DNA of 64,000 nt from positions 1,736,001 to 1,800,000 of the forward strand of contig OY776497.1 in assembly GCA_963675625.1 (NCBI GenBank). Direction: 5' to 3'. The position numbers and the translations under genes are program-made. The notes beneath the pieces were generated by a model. It ran no database searches. It saw nothing but the letters and a program-made list of their open reading frames with translations, and had not been told where the DNA came from. The DNA comes from F22 sp963675625. GTDB taxonomy: Bacteria; Bacteroidota; Bacteroidia; Bacteroidales; Bacteroidaceae. How positions within the stretch are numbered: position 1 is the first letter of the stretch; each line of letters begins with the position of its first letter. Shown piece after piece: positions 9,533-18,298 of this stretch.

Positions 9533-11326
9533 TTACATGCGGTTAGGCACTTCAATGCCCAATAGACTGAAACCAGTCTTGATTACTTTAGCGACATTCA
9601 TTGATAAGACAAGACGTAGCATTTTTAAGCTCTCATTTTCTTCTTTTAGAATACTGTAATCGTGATAGAATTGATTGTATTCTTTAACTAATTCGTATAT
9701 ATAGTTGGCGATACCAGATGGATTATAGTCTTTTCCTGCATCTTGGACAACTGTAGCAAATTTGGTGATACTTTGAATTAGTTGTTGCGCCTTTTCGCTG
9801 ATTTTGACTGATGTGTCTAATGTAGTTGGGATCTCAATCCCTTGTTCAGCTGCTTTGCGCAAAACGGACTGAATACGTGCATAAGTATATTGGATAAATG
9901 GACCAGTATTGCCGTTGAAATCAATAGATTCTTTAGGGTTAAAGGTCATGTTCTTACGAGCATCTACTTTTAAAATAAAGTATTTCAAAGCACCTAAACC
10001 TACTATACGGGCAATCTCATCAATTTCTTCAGAACTACATTCATCTAAACGACCGACTTCGGTACATACTTCTTTGGCAATTTTGACAACGTCTTCCATC
10101 AAGTCGTCAGCATCAACTACAGTGCCTTCACGACTCTTCATTTTGCCTTCTGGAAGTTCAACCATGCCGTATGAGAAGTGTACTAAATCCTTACCCCAGC
10201 TAAATCCTAGCTTGTCTAATAGTATAGACAGTACTTGGAAGTGATAGTTTTGTTCATTTCCTACAACATAAATCATTTTGTCAATTGGGTAGTCGGCGAA
10301 GCGAAGTTTGGCAGTACCAATATCTTGTGTCATGTATACTGATGTGCCATCTGCACGAAGGAGTAATTTTTGATCTAAACCTTCATTGGCAAGATCAGCC
10401 CATACTGAACCATCCTCTTTTTTAAAGAAAAAGCCTTTGTCAAGTCCTTCCATAACTTTATCTTTTCCTTCAAGATAGGTGTCTGATTCATAATAAATCT
10501 TGTCAAAACTAACACCCATTTTCTTGTAAGTGTCATCGAATCCTTGATAAACCCATTCGTTCATTTGTTTCCATAATGCACGAACTTCAGGATCATTATT
10601 TTCCCATTTGACAAGCATTTCACGAGCTTCTTTCATTAGCGGAGATGCAGCACTTGCCTCTTCTTCGCTCATGCCTTGAGCCATTAATTCTTTAAGTTCA
10701 GCTTTGTAGTGCTTGTCAAAAGCTACATAGTAATCACCTACAAGGTGATCACCTTTTTTACCTGTTGTTTCTGGTGTCTCATTATGTCCATATTTTGACC
10801 ATGCAAGCATTGACTTGCAGATATGGATACCTCGATCGTTGACAATATTTGTTTTTACAACCTTATTACCATTTGCAGCCATTACTTCAGAAAGTGCGTG
10901 TCCTAATAGATTGTTGCGCACATGTCCTAAGTGGAGAGGTTTGTTAGTATTTGGTGAAGAATACTCAATCATAACAAGTGGTGAGTTGTCGTCAGATTCT
11001 ACGCAACCGAAGCGTGGCGCGTCATGCACGCTTTGGAGTACACTAATCCATGCGGATGAACTGATTGTTAGATTAAGAAAGCCTTTGATTACATTAAAAT
11101 CTTCTACAACACTTGTGTTTTTTGCTAGATAATTTCCAATCTCTACAGCAGTATCTTCTGGCTTTTTACGAGAAAGTTTTAAGAATGGGAAAACGACAAG
11201 AGTCAGATGACCTTCAAATTCACGTTTTGTTTGCCCCAATTGTACCTGTGCCTCATTTACTTGCTGACCATAAAGATCTTCAATGGCCTTTTGGACAGCT
11301 TCATTCAGAGTTTGTTCGATATTCAT
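9533..11326 (-). CDS. argS: Arginine--tRNA ligase
   Basis: Class I aminoacyl-tRNA synthetase charging tRNA-Arg. The 597-residue length is typical. The HIGH signature appears as HLGH in SSPNTNKPLHLGHVRNN, and the KMSKS-like loop is GKMKSREGT. An N-terminal Add-1 domain (residues 1-110) precedes the catalytic core, and the C-terminal DALR anticodon-binding domain begins near YARIQSVLRKA. The ATG at 11326 follows a -7 box at 11395. Convergent with topA and downstream of the HU gene, which is a separate unit ending in its own terminator. Confidence 0.97.
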   Translation of the reverse strand: MNIEQTLNEAVQKAIEDLYGQQVNEAQVQLGQTKREFEGHLTLVVFPFLKLSRKKPEDTAVEIGNYLAKNTSVVEDFNVIKGFLNLTISSSAWISVLQSVHDAPRFGCVESDDNSPLVMIEYSSPNTNKPLHLGHVRNNLLGHALSEVMAANGNKVVKTNIVNDRGIHICKSMLAWSKYGHNETPETTGKKGDHLVGDYYVAFDKHYKAELKELMAQGMSEEEASAASPLMKEAREMLVKWENNDPEVRALWKQMNEWVYQGFDDTYKKMGVSFDKIYYESDTYLEGKDKVMEGLDKGFFFKKEDGSVWADLANEGLDQKLLLRADGTSVYMTQDIGTAKLRFADYPIDKMIYVVGNEQNYHFQVLSILLDKLGFSWGKDLVHFSYGMVELPEGKMKSREGTVVDADDLMEDVVKIAKEVCTEVGRLDECSSEEIDEIARIVGLGALKYFILKVDARKNMTFNPKESIDFNGNTGPFIQYTYARIQSVLRKAAEQGIEIPTTLDTSVKISEKAQQLIQSITKFATVVQDAGKDYNPSGIANYIYELVKEYNQFYHDYSILKEENESLKMLRLVLSMNVAKVIKTGFSLLGIEVPNRM

Positions 11327-11394
11327 ATATTGTATAATTATTATTTTTATCTATACTATTCTTGTTGTATTAAACACATGAATCTTTCAGGGTA

Positions 11395-11402
11395 CAAAGA
11401 TA
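11395..11402 (-). promoter_or_regulatory. -7 box of the argS promoter
   Basis: The minus strand reads TATCTTTG, a full match to TAnnTTTG, about 70 nt upstream of the argS ATG. Confidence 0.6.
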
Positions 11403-11458
11403 ATGCTTTTTCCTCATTTACAGCACTTCTGTTTTTATAATGTGTGTATAAAAACAAG

Positions 11459-11493
11459 AAAGGACATATCCTTCGTTGAAAGATATGCCCTTA
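11459..11493 (-). terminator. Terminator of the HU gene
   Basis: On the minus strand an 11-position stem (AAGGGCATATC against GATATGTCCTT, one mismatch) is followed by TCTTGTTTTT. It lies 30 nt past the HU stop codon. Confidence 0.65.
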
Positions 11494-11523
11494 AGGGTCT
11501 GTATAATGTTTCAAGAATGAATC

Positions 11524-11790
11524 TTAGAAGTCTTGAAGTTCAGAACCTGGCTTGAATTTAACCACCTTCTTTGCTGGAATTTGAATTTTTTCTTTAGTGG
11601 CAGGGTTGATACCAGTACGAGCAGCACGCTCAGATACAGCGAAAGTACCGAAACCAACTAAAGCGATCTTTTCATCATTCTTAAGTGCATCAGTGATTGA
11701 ATCAAGTACAGCTTCTAGAGCTACTTTTGCGTCTTCTTTTTTAAGACCAGCCTTGTCAGCAACTGCTGAAATCAATTGAGATTTGTTCAT
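11524..11790 (-). CDS. HU-family DNA-binding protein
   Basis: Small histone-like dimeric protein that bends and compacts DNA. The 88 residues cover the whole HU/IHF fold: MNKSQLISAVADKAG at the N-terminus, the signature GFGTFAVSERAARTG, and the DNA-wrapping arm INPATKEKIQIPAKKVVKF containing the intercalating proline. It is monocistronic with a consensus promoter (TTTG, 19-nt spacer, TATATTTG) and a clear terminator, consistent with strong expression. It is closer to HU than IHF because no site-specific partner is adjacent; the distinction is not certain from sequence alone. Confidence 0.95.
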   Translation of the reverse strand: MNKSQLISAVADKAGLKKEDAKVALEAVLDSITDALKNDEKIALVGFGTFAVSERAARTGINPATKEKIQIPAKKVVKFKPGSELQDF

Positions 11791-11877
11791 GACAGAAATA
11801 ATTAAAGGGTTAATATTTTAATTGTGATTTGGACGGAATCTGTGTGGAACAATAGTTAAATCCCACCTTCACTCCTA

Positions 11878-11908
11878 CAAATATACCTCTTCTTTATTAC
11901 ATTCCAAA
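11878..11908 (-). promoter_or_regulatory. Consensus promoter of the HU gene
   Basis: The minus strand has TTTG at 11908-11905, a 19-nt spacer, and TATATTTG at 11885-11878. This is an exact match to the Bacteroidetes primary-sigma consensus. The leader would be about 80 nt. Confidence 0.75.
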
Positions 11909-11989
11909 CGAAAAGGTGAAAAAATGATTTCTTTCATTCAAAAAACTGCATTCTGTGTACTAAAACGCCATAAAAACAGAGATTTTCAC

Positions 11990-11997
11990 TACATTTG
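11990..11997 (+). promoter_or_regulatory. -7 box upstream of the rhomboid operon
   Basis: TACATTTG matches TAnnTTTG about 75 nt before the first rhomboid ATG. Confidence 0.55.
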
Positions 11998-12072
11998 TAG
12001 AGTTATTGAGCATGTTTGTTTAGTATATTGATATGCTCGTTATTTCATAAACCAAAAAGAATAGATATTTAT

Positions 12073-12759
12073 ATGATGAATAATACTCCTCCAGCTACAC
12101 GTTCTCTTGTTTTGATTTGTGTCTTGATATACTTATTATCACTTGTATCTACGACAATTTTTGGACGAGACTATCTGACTGAACTAGGTGGACTTTCACC
12201 AGTCATTGTGCCAACCACTCGGCCAGACGTATTGATGCTTTCTCCATATTTTAAATTCTGGCAACCGATTACTTATATGTTTTTACATGGTGGGATATGG
12301 CATATTCTTTTCAATATGTACGCCTTGTGGATGTTTGGAAGACAGATAGAGAATGTATGGGGGGCTAAACGTTTTGTCATCTTTTTCTTAGTCTGTGGTG
12401 TGGGAGCTGCGATTACACAAGAAATCGTTCAGTTTGTTGAACTGTATTATTGGAATGTTTTTCCAGGGTATACAGTTGGTGCATCAGGTGCTATTTATGG
12501 TATCCTTTTGGCTTTTGCTTTGATGTGGCCTAATCAGCAACTTTTTATATTTCCATTGCCTATCCCTATTCGAGTTAAATATGCCGTATTTGGCTTTGTT
12601 GCCCTTGAAATGTATATGGCTTTGGCTCAACGTCAAGGAGATATGGTGGCCCATTTTGCCCATTTAGGTGGCATGTTGTTCGGGTTCTTATTAATCCGTT
12701 ATTGGAGATGGACCTATACGCAACGCCAAAAAAAGAATCGCGAACGTTATGGATGGTAG
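12073..12759 (+). CDS. Rhomboid-family intramembrane serine protease (first of two)
   Basis: Membrane-embedded protease that cuts within transmembrane segments. The 228 residues hold about six membrane spans. The catalytic dyad is visible: Ser139 in VGASGAIYG (GxSG motif) and His197 in HFAHLGG. The HGGIWHILFNMYALWMFG segment matches the conserved rhomboid H-x-x-x-H-x-x-x-N helix. An in-frame TTG lies upstream at 12016, but the ATG at 12073 removes a non-conserved 19-residue extension and leaves room for the leader. 23 nt upstream of a second rhomboid. The substrate is unknown. Confidence 0.9.
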   Translation: MMNNTPPATRSLVLICVLIYLLSLVSTTIFGRDYLTELGGLSPVIVPTTRPDVLMLSPYFKFWQPITYMFLHGGIWHILFNMYALWMFGRQIENVWGAKRFVIFFLVCGVGAAITQEIVQFVELYYWNVFPGYTVGASGAIYGILLAFALMWPNQQLFIFPLPIPIRVKYAVFGFVALEMYMALAQRQGDMVAHFAHLGGMLFGFLLIRYWRWTYTQRQKKNRERYGW

Positions 12760-12782
12760 GTAATAAATGATAAATAAAAGGT

Positions 12783-13766
12783 ATGCAAAATAATACTTTG
12801 TTTTCTCAGTTGATAGCTCGTTATCGTAATGGTAATATGACCATTAAACTTATCTTTGTTAATGTGGCTTTTTTTGTTGTAACTGCTTTGTTGCAGGTCG
12901 TTTATACGTTGTTTTTCCGTGGTACAGAGATTCAAGTTGTAGTGGGTCCGAGTCTTTTTGACTTTTTAGCGCTGCCTTCTTCGTTGGGAATGCTCGTTAT
13001 ACGTCCATGGAGTCTTTTAACGTATATGTTTATGCACGATTTAGGAAGTATCACGCACATCCTTTTCAATATGCTAACCTTGTATTGGTTTGGAGATATC
13101 TTTTTGCGTCGTTACAGTGTGCGTCATATGTTGGGACTCTATATACTCGGGGGACTTGGTGGCGCAGCCTTGTTTTTATTGGCAACTAATTTATTGCCAT
13201 ATTATACGAATTTAGGTGGAGTCCAGTATCTTGTGGGGGCTTCAGCATCTATACTCGCTTTGCTGATTGCCGCTGCTATTGGTATGCCTAATTTTGAAAT
13301 AAATTTGATGTTCATAGGACGAGTCAAGATGAAATATCTGGCTATTGGTTTGGTCGTAATAGACTTGCTGTTCTTAAGTGGTAGCAATGGAGGAGGACAT
13401 ATCGCTCATTTAGGGGGAGCTTTAATGGGATATTTATTTGCGATAAACATGAATAAAGGTAGAGATATTACAAAATGGGTAAATGCAAGTATAGATTGGT
13501 TGGTGTCTTTATGGAAAAGCTTTTCTTCTGTGGGGAAACCCAAAATGAGAGTAAGTAAAGGCGGGGGTAGACGCTCTCAAGCTCATAGTGCAGGAAATGG
13601 ACGAGGAAAGCATCAGCAAGATGTTGACTATAACGCCCAGACTAAGGTGCAAGAAGCTGAGATAGATGCTATTTTGGATAAACTGCGCAAGAGTGGTTAC
13701 GAAAGCCTTAGTAAAAAAGAAAAACAACAGCTTTTTGATGTTAGTAAACGACATGGAAAGCAATAA
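12783..13766 (+). CDS. Rhomboid-family intramembrane serine protease (second), with C-terminal extension
   Basis: 327 residues with six predicted membrane spans over the first 225. The catalytic Ser154 lies in VGASASILA, so the last motif residue is Ala-Ser rather than the usual Gly. His209 lies in HIAHLGG. The helix carrying HILFNMLTLYWFGD is conserved. The last 95 residues are cytosolic, basic and probably disordered (GKPKMRVSKGGGRRSQAHS), then helical (EIDAILDKLRKSGYESLSKKEKQQLFD). That DUF6576-like LxxLxxxGYxSLSxxE tail is common in Bacteroidetes rhomboids. Co-transcribed with the first rhomboid and the downstream membrane EEP-family protein. Confidence 0.9.
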   Translation: MQNNTLFSQLIARYRNGNMTIKLIFVNVAFFVVTALLQVVYTLFFRGTEIQVVVGPSLFDFLALPSSLGMLVIRPWSLLTYMFMHDLGSITHILFNMLTLYWFGDIFLRRYSVRHMLGLYILGGLGGAALFLLATNLLPYYTNLGGVQYLVGASASILALLIAAAIGMPNFEINLMFIGRVKMKYLAIGLVVIDLLFLSGSNGGGHIAHLGGALMGYLFAINMNKGRDITKWVNASIDWLVSLWKSFSSVGKPKMRVSKGGGRRSQAHSAGNGRGKHQQDVDYNAQTKVQEAEIDAILDKLRKSGYESLSKKEKQQLFDVSKRHGKQ

Positions 13767-13776
13767 TAAACTTGAT

Positions 13777-14895
13777 ATGATTAGAAATTTTTTGTTAGGA
13801 TTTGTGCGAACCATTGTGCTTATTTTGGCTTTGATTTGTGCATTAGGTTTGTTGATAACCGCTTATTCATCCTATATTTCTCCAGAATTTATGTCTTATG
13901 TAGGTGCTATAGGTATTCTTTTTCCCGTGTTTGTATTACTTAACGTTATCGTTTTAATTGCTGGTATTGTGACATGGCATAGAGTGACTTGGGTAGCAAT
14001 CCTTGCTCTTGTGTTAAGTTTTCCTGCGTTGAAAATGTACTGCCCAATACATTTTGGGAAAGAATCTCATCGTTTTATAAACTTAGACGAAGGTAGACAG
14101 TTTAGTCTGATGACTTATAATGTGATGGGGTTTGATACAAATTATAAGAAAAAAGGGCATAATGCTATTGGAGACTATCTAAGTAAATCAGGTGAAGATT
14201 TTATCTGTTTACAAGAGGCTGGGTATACTAAAAATAAACGTTATTTTACAGCTGATGACTTACGCAAGGCTTTATCAGATTATCCCTACTATGATAATAC
14301 TGCTCAACAAAATAGATTAGCTTTCTTCTCTAGATATCCGATTGTGAAGAAGTGGAATTTTGGCGAAAAAGATATTTTACCAGAAACGCGATGTTATGTC
14401 GTTGTTATGGGAAAAACAAATAAAGATACAGTATTGGTTATTAATAATCATATGTGCTCTAATAAGTTGACCAAAGAAAATCGAATTGTTTTTGATTCTA
14501 TTTCTCGTTTGTACAGGGATGAACAAAGCATGACTAAGTTACATGAAATACCACAAAGATTGACTGAAGCAAGTGTGACTAGAGCAAAGCAAGTGGACTT
14601 GCTGAAACAAAAGATTGATAGTCTAAAAAAGGAATATACCCATATCATTGTTTGTGGGGACATGAACGCTACTCCCTTGTCATATCTTAATAGGCAGTTA
14701 AGAAAATCATTAACTAATGTGTATGAATCTGTTGGTAATGGAATCGGTACGACGTACAATAAACATCGCTTTTATGTGCGCATTGATCACGTTTATGTAA
14801 ACGAAAATATCACCCCTTTTTCGGTAGAGGTTGATAGAACTATTTCCACTTCTGATCACTATCCTTTAAAATGCATGTTTCAATTGCATGATTAA
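13777..14895 (+). CDS. Membrane-anchored endonuclease/exonuclease/phosphatase family protein
   Basis: 372 residues: three membrane spans in roughly the first 90, then a metal-dependent EEP fold. The motifs are FSLMTYNVMGFD, ICLQEAGY (catalytic Glu), VCGDMNATP (Asp and Asn) and the terminal STSDHYPLKCMF (Asp-His). The family includes DNases, sphingomyelinases and lipid phosphatases; the substrate cannot be told from sequence, and the outward-facing domain suggests a lipid or extracellular nucleic acid. An alternative ATG at 13753 overlaps the preceding rhomboid stop by 14 nt; I chose 13777 because it sits directly before the first membrane span. Third gene of the rhomboid operon. Confidence 0.85.
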   Translation: MIRNFLLGFVRTIVLILALICALGLLITAYSSYISPEFMSYVGAIGILFPVFVLLNVIVLIAGIVTWHRVTWVAILALVLSFPALKMYCPIHFGKESHRFINLDEGRQFSLMTYNVMGFDTNYKKKGHNAIGDYLSKSGEDFICLQEAGYTKNKRYFTADDLRKALSDYPYYDNTAQQNRLAFFSRYPIVKKWNFGEKDILPETRCYVVVMGKTNKDTVLVINNHMCSNKLTKENRIVFDSISRLYRDEQSMTKLHEIPQRLTEASVTRAKQVDLLKQKIDSLKKEYTHIIVCGDMNATPLSYLNRQLRKSLTNVYESVGNGIGTTYNKHRFYVRIDHVYVNENITPFSVEVDRTISTSDHYPLKCMFQLHD

Positions 14896-14983
14896 TAACA
14901 GATAATCTCCCTCAAAAAGTCTCTTAATCCCTTTAAATAGGTAATTATTCGGTTACTTCTTATGATAGAGACAAAAAAAAGGC

Positions 14984-14991
14984 TATATTTG
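14984..14991 (+). promoter_or_regulatory. -7 box of the secDF promoter
   Basis: TATATTTG matches TAnnTTTG, about 50 nt upstream of the secDF ATG. Confidence 0.6.
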
Positions 14992-15039
14992 CACCTCAGC
15001 GAAGTAAAGTAACAAAATGATTATATAAAAATTAGTAAC

Positions 15040-18000
15040 ATGCAAAACAAAGGATTCGTAAAAGTCTTTGCGTTAGCACTGACTCTCGTATGCTTGTTCT
15101 ACTTGTCATTCTCTGTAGTTACCTACCGAATCGGTAAGAAAGCCGATAAATATGCAATGGTAGATGGTTCAGTGGATCAGACGAAGAGAGAACACTTTAT
15201 TGATTCTATTTCAAAAGGCACAGTGTGGTTGTGGTATGACTACAAGTCTTGTCAAAAGCAAGAAATCAATCTTGGTCTTGACTTGAAAGGTGGTATGAAT
15301 GCCATTCTTCAAGTGGAAGTGGCTGATGTGTTAAAGCAATTGTCTGAAGACAATCAAGATGCTGGCTTTAAGAAAGCACTTGCAGAGGCAAGTGAGGAAC
15401 AAAGTCACTCACAAGAAGATTATGTATCGCTTTTCATAAAGCATTACAATAATCAAGCTGACAAAAAGCCACTTGCAGCAATCTTTGCAACAGCCAAGTT
15501 GCGTGGTGTGGTGACAGCAAAATCGACAGATACAGAAATCGAAAGTGTTCTTCGTGGTCGTGTAGATGATGCAGTTAATAACTCATTCAATGTGTTGCGT
15601 ACTCGTATTGACCGTTTTGGTGTAACTCAACCTCGTATTCAGAAGCTTGAAAACAAAATGGGACGTATCATGGTGGAACTTCCAGGTGTGAAAGACCCAG
15701 AACGTGTACGTAAATTACTTCAAGGTAGCGCGAATCTTCAATTTTGGACAACATATACACAAGATCTTCAAGCAATAGCTCCATTTGTAAATGCAGCTGC
15801 TCAAATTGCTGCTGAAAAGGCTAATCAATCAACTTCTGTTGACACAACCAAAGTGGAAAAAGCTGAAGTCGCTACAGATGATTTGAAATCTAAGCTTGCA
15901 GCTGAAAAAACGCAAGGTGATAGTGCAGCAAGTCAAGTCGCTTCACAAGATGTGCGTGTAGCACAAACTTTAGCAATCTTTGCTCGCCAAGCAAATAGTG
16001 GCCGTGGTCCAATTTTGGGTTATGTTGCTAAGCAAGATACAGCGCTTGTTATGGAATGTTTCCGTCAATCAAAAGTAGCAGCTCCTAAGGCACTTGCGCT
16101 TCATTGGGGTGTGAAAGCTGAATTGGATCGTAATGGTAATCCAATGGGCTTTGCTTTGTATGCTATCAAGTCTAGCAAGTCTAATCGTATGCTTCCTGCT
16201 TTGGAAGGAGATGTTGTAACAGATGCTCGTGACGAGTTCGATCAACGCACTTCTGAACCTGTGGTAAGTATGACTATGAACACACAAGGTGCTAAAAAGT
16301 GGGCTAAGGTTACTAAAGACAATATAAATAAATGTGTAGCTATTGTACTGGATGGTACTGTGTATTCTGCACCGAATGTAAATACTGAAATTACAGGTGG
16401 AAATTCACAAATTTCGGGTAACTTTACTCCAGAAGAAGCAAAAGACTTAGCAAATGTATTGAAGTCTGGTCGTATGCCAGCACCTGCAAAAATCGTATCT
16501 GATGATATCGTGGGACCATCTCTAGGTGCCGCTTCAATTCAGGCTGGTTTCATCTCATTTGTTGTCGCGCTTGTACTTCTTATGGTATATATGTGCATGA
16601 TGTATGGTTTGATTCCAGGTATGATTGCTAATGCAGCTTTGATTTTGAACTTCTTTTTTACGCTGGGTATATTGGCATCATTCCAAGCTGCTTTGACAAT
16701 GTCTGGTATTGCCGGTATGGTGTTGACACTGGGTATGGCAGTAGATGCAAACGTATTGATTTATGAACGTACAAAAGAAGAGTTGCGTGGTGGTAAAGGA
16801 GTTAAATTGGCCATTACTGATGGGTATAAGAATGCACTTTCTGCAATCTTTGACTCGAACTTGACATCCATTATTACTGGTGTAATTCTGTTTAACTTTG
16901 GTACTGGTCCTATCCGTGGTTTCGCTACTACATTGATTATCGGTATTATATGTTCATTCTTTACTGCAGTCTTTATGACTCGTTTGGTGTATGAACACTA
17001 CCTAGGTAAAGATAAGTTTTTGAATTTGACATTTACGTCTTCTTTCAGTAAAAATATGATGGTTGACTCTAAGTTCAACTTCATGGGGAACTCGAAAAAG
17101 TCGTTTGCGATTTTCGGAGTATTAATTGTCATTTCTCTTGGATTTTTATTTACTCGTGGTATGAGTCAAAGTATTGACTTTACTGGTGGACGTAATTACA
17201 AGGTTGTTTTTGATGAAAAGGTGGTTCCTGAAAATATTGAAAAACTTGTAAAAGTTGAGATTCAAAAAGTAGCTGCAGCTGATGAAAATAAGAGTGCCGA
17301 TGCAACTGTAAGTGTGCTTGCTTTAGGTGGTGATGGCAAAACTGTTCGTGTGTCTACCAACTTTGATATTGAAAATAATTCATCTGAGGCTGATAACCAA
17401 ATGGAAGCTATTTTATTCAAGGCATTGAAATCTAAGCTAGCTTCTACTACAACACTAGAGGACTTCCAAAACCGTGATACTTCAATTGGTGGTAGTATCG
17501 TTAGCTCTCAGAAGGTGGGTCCAACTATCGCAGAGGATATTAAGGTGTCAGCTGTGTGGTCTGTTGTTCTTTCTCTTTTGGCCATCGCATTATATATCTT
17601 ATTCCGTTTCCGCAATATCTCTTATTCTGTTGGTTCTGTACTAGCTTTGACGAGTGATACGTTACTTATTATGGGTATATATGCTATTGGTTGGGGATGG
17701 TTGCCATTTTCACTTGAGGTGGATCAAACCTTTATTGGTGCGATCTTGACTGCCATTGGTTACTCTATTAATGATAAGGTGGTTATCTTTGACCGTATCC
17801 GTGAGTTCTTTGGCTTGTATCCAAATCATGACAAAGTTCAGATATTTAATGATTCCTTAAATACCACTTTGGCTCGTACGATTAGTACTTCTGTTTCAAC
17901 ATTGATCGTATTGGTTTGTATCTTTATCCTTGGTGGTGATTCTATCCGCAGTTTCTCGTTCGCGATGATTCTAGGTGTTGTGATCGGTACACTTTCTTCT

Positions 18001-18060
18001 TTATTCCTTGCAGCTCCAATCGCATATACTATGCAAAAGAGTATGGATAAGAAGGCGTAA
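15040..18060 (+). CDS. secDF: Fused protein translocase subunit SecDF
   Basis: Proton-driven partner of SecYEG that helps pull secreted proteins across the inner membrane. The 1006 residues combine SecD and SecF, each with six membrane spans and a periplasmic domain. SecD motifs include GLDLKGGMNAILQVEV, RIDRFGVTQPRIQ, and the membrane signature AGMVLTLGMAVDANVLIYERTKEEL. SecF motifs include SIDFTGGRNYKVVF and TAIGYSINDKVVIFDRIRE. Between the P1 parts of SecD there is a low-complexity charged insert (about residues 265-315, rich in Thr, Ala, Lys, Glu), a feature seen in Bacteroidetes SecDF. Monocistronic with a strong terminator. Confidence 0.97.
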   Translation: MQNKGFVKVFALALTLVCLFYLSFSVVTYRIGKKADKYAMVDGSVDQTKREHFIDSISKGTVWLWYDYKSCQKQEINLGLDLKGGMNAILQVEVADVLKQLSEDNQDAGFKKALAEASEEQSHSQEDYVSLFIKHYNNQADKKPLAAIFATAKLRGVVTAKSTDTEIESVLRGRVDDAVNNSFNVLRTRIDRFGVTQPRIQKLENKMGRIMVELPGVKDPERVRKLLQGSANLQFWTTYTQDLQAIAPFVNAAAQIAAEKANQSTSVDTTKVEKAEVATDDLKSKLAAEKTQGDSAASQVASQDVRVAQTLAIFARQANSGRGPILGYVAKQDTALVMECFRQSKVAAPKALALHWGVKAELDRNGNPMGFALYAIKSSKSNRMLPALEGDVVTDARDEFDQRTSEPVVSMTMNTQGAKKWAKVTKDNINKCVAIVLDGTVYSAPNVNTEITGGNSQISGNFTPEEAKDLANVLKSGRMPAPAKIVSDDIVGPSLGAASIQAGFISFVVALVLLMVYMCMMYGLIPGMIANAALILNFFFTLGILASFQAALTMSGIAGMVLTLGMAVDANVLIYERTKEELRGGKGVKLAITDGYKNALSAIFDSNLTSIITGVILFNFGTGPIRGFATTLIIGIICSFFTAVFMTRLVYEHYLGKDKFLNLTFTSSFSKNMMVDSKFNFMGNSKKSFAIFGVLIVISLGFLFTRGMSQSIDFTGGRNYKVVFDEKVVPENIEKLVKVEIQKVAAADENKSADATVSVLALGGDGKTVRVSTNFDIENNSSEADNQMEAILFKALKSKLASTTTLEDFQNRDTSIGGSIVSSQKVGPTIAEDIKVSAVWSVVLSLLAIALYILFRFRNISYSVGSVLALTSDTLLIMGIYAIGWGWLPFSLEVDQTFIGAILTAIGYSINDKVVIFDRIREFFGLYPNHDKVQIFNDSLNTTLARTISTSVSTLIVLVCIFILGGDSIRSFSFAMILGVVIGTLSSLFLAAPIAYTMQKSMDKKA

Positions 18061-18090
18061 TATGTAGTATATTTACATGATATATTTTAC

Positions 18091-18128
18091 GAGACTGTGT
18101 CAAATTTTTTTGACACAGTCTCTTTTTT
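18091..18128 (+). terminator. Terminator of secDF
   Basis: A perfect 12-bp stem GAGACTGTGTCA / TGACACAGTCTC, a loop of 8 nt, then TTTTTT. Confidence 0.85.
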
Positions 18129-18298
18129 GTTGAACTCTTATGTTTGTTATATAGAATACTAGAAAGATTTTTACTACATTTTGAGTTGTAAACATATACG
18201 AGTGTCATTTAAGATCGTAAATGAGTAGTATATCGTGGGGCGTATTTTAATGAAAATGTGTATCTTGCCGAAAATAATAACCAAGTATTAATACTGTT

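Noticed and set aside
9909..10244. 111-codon open frame on the plus strand
   Set aside because: Antisense to argS, whose conserved motifs fix the coding strand.
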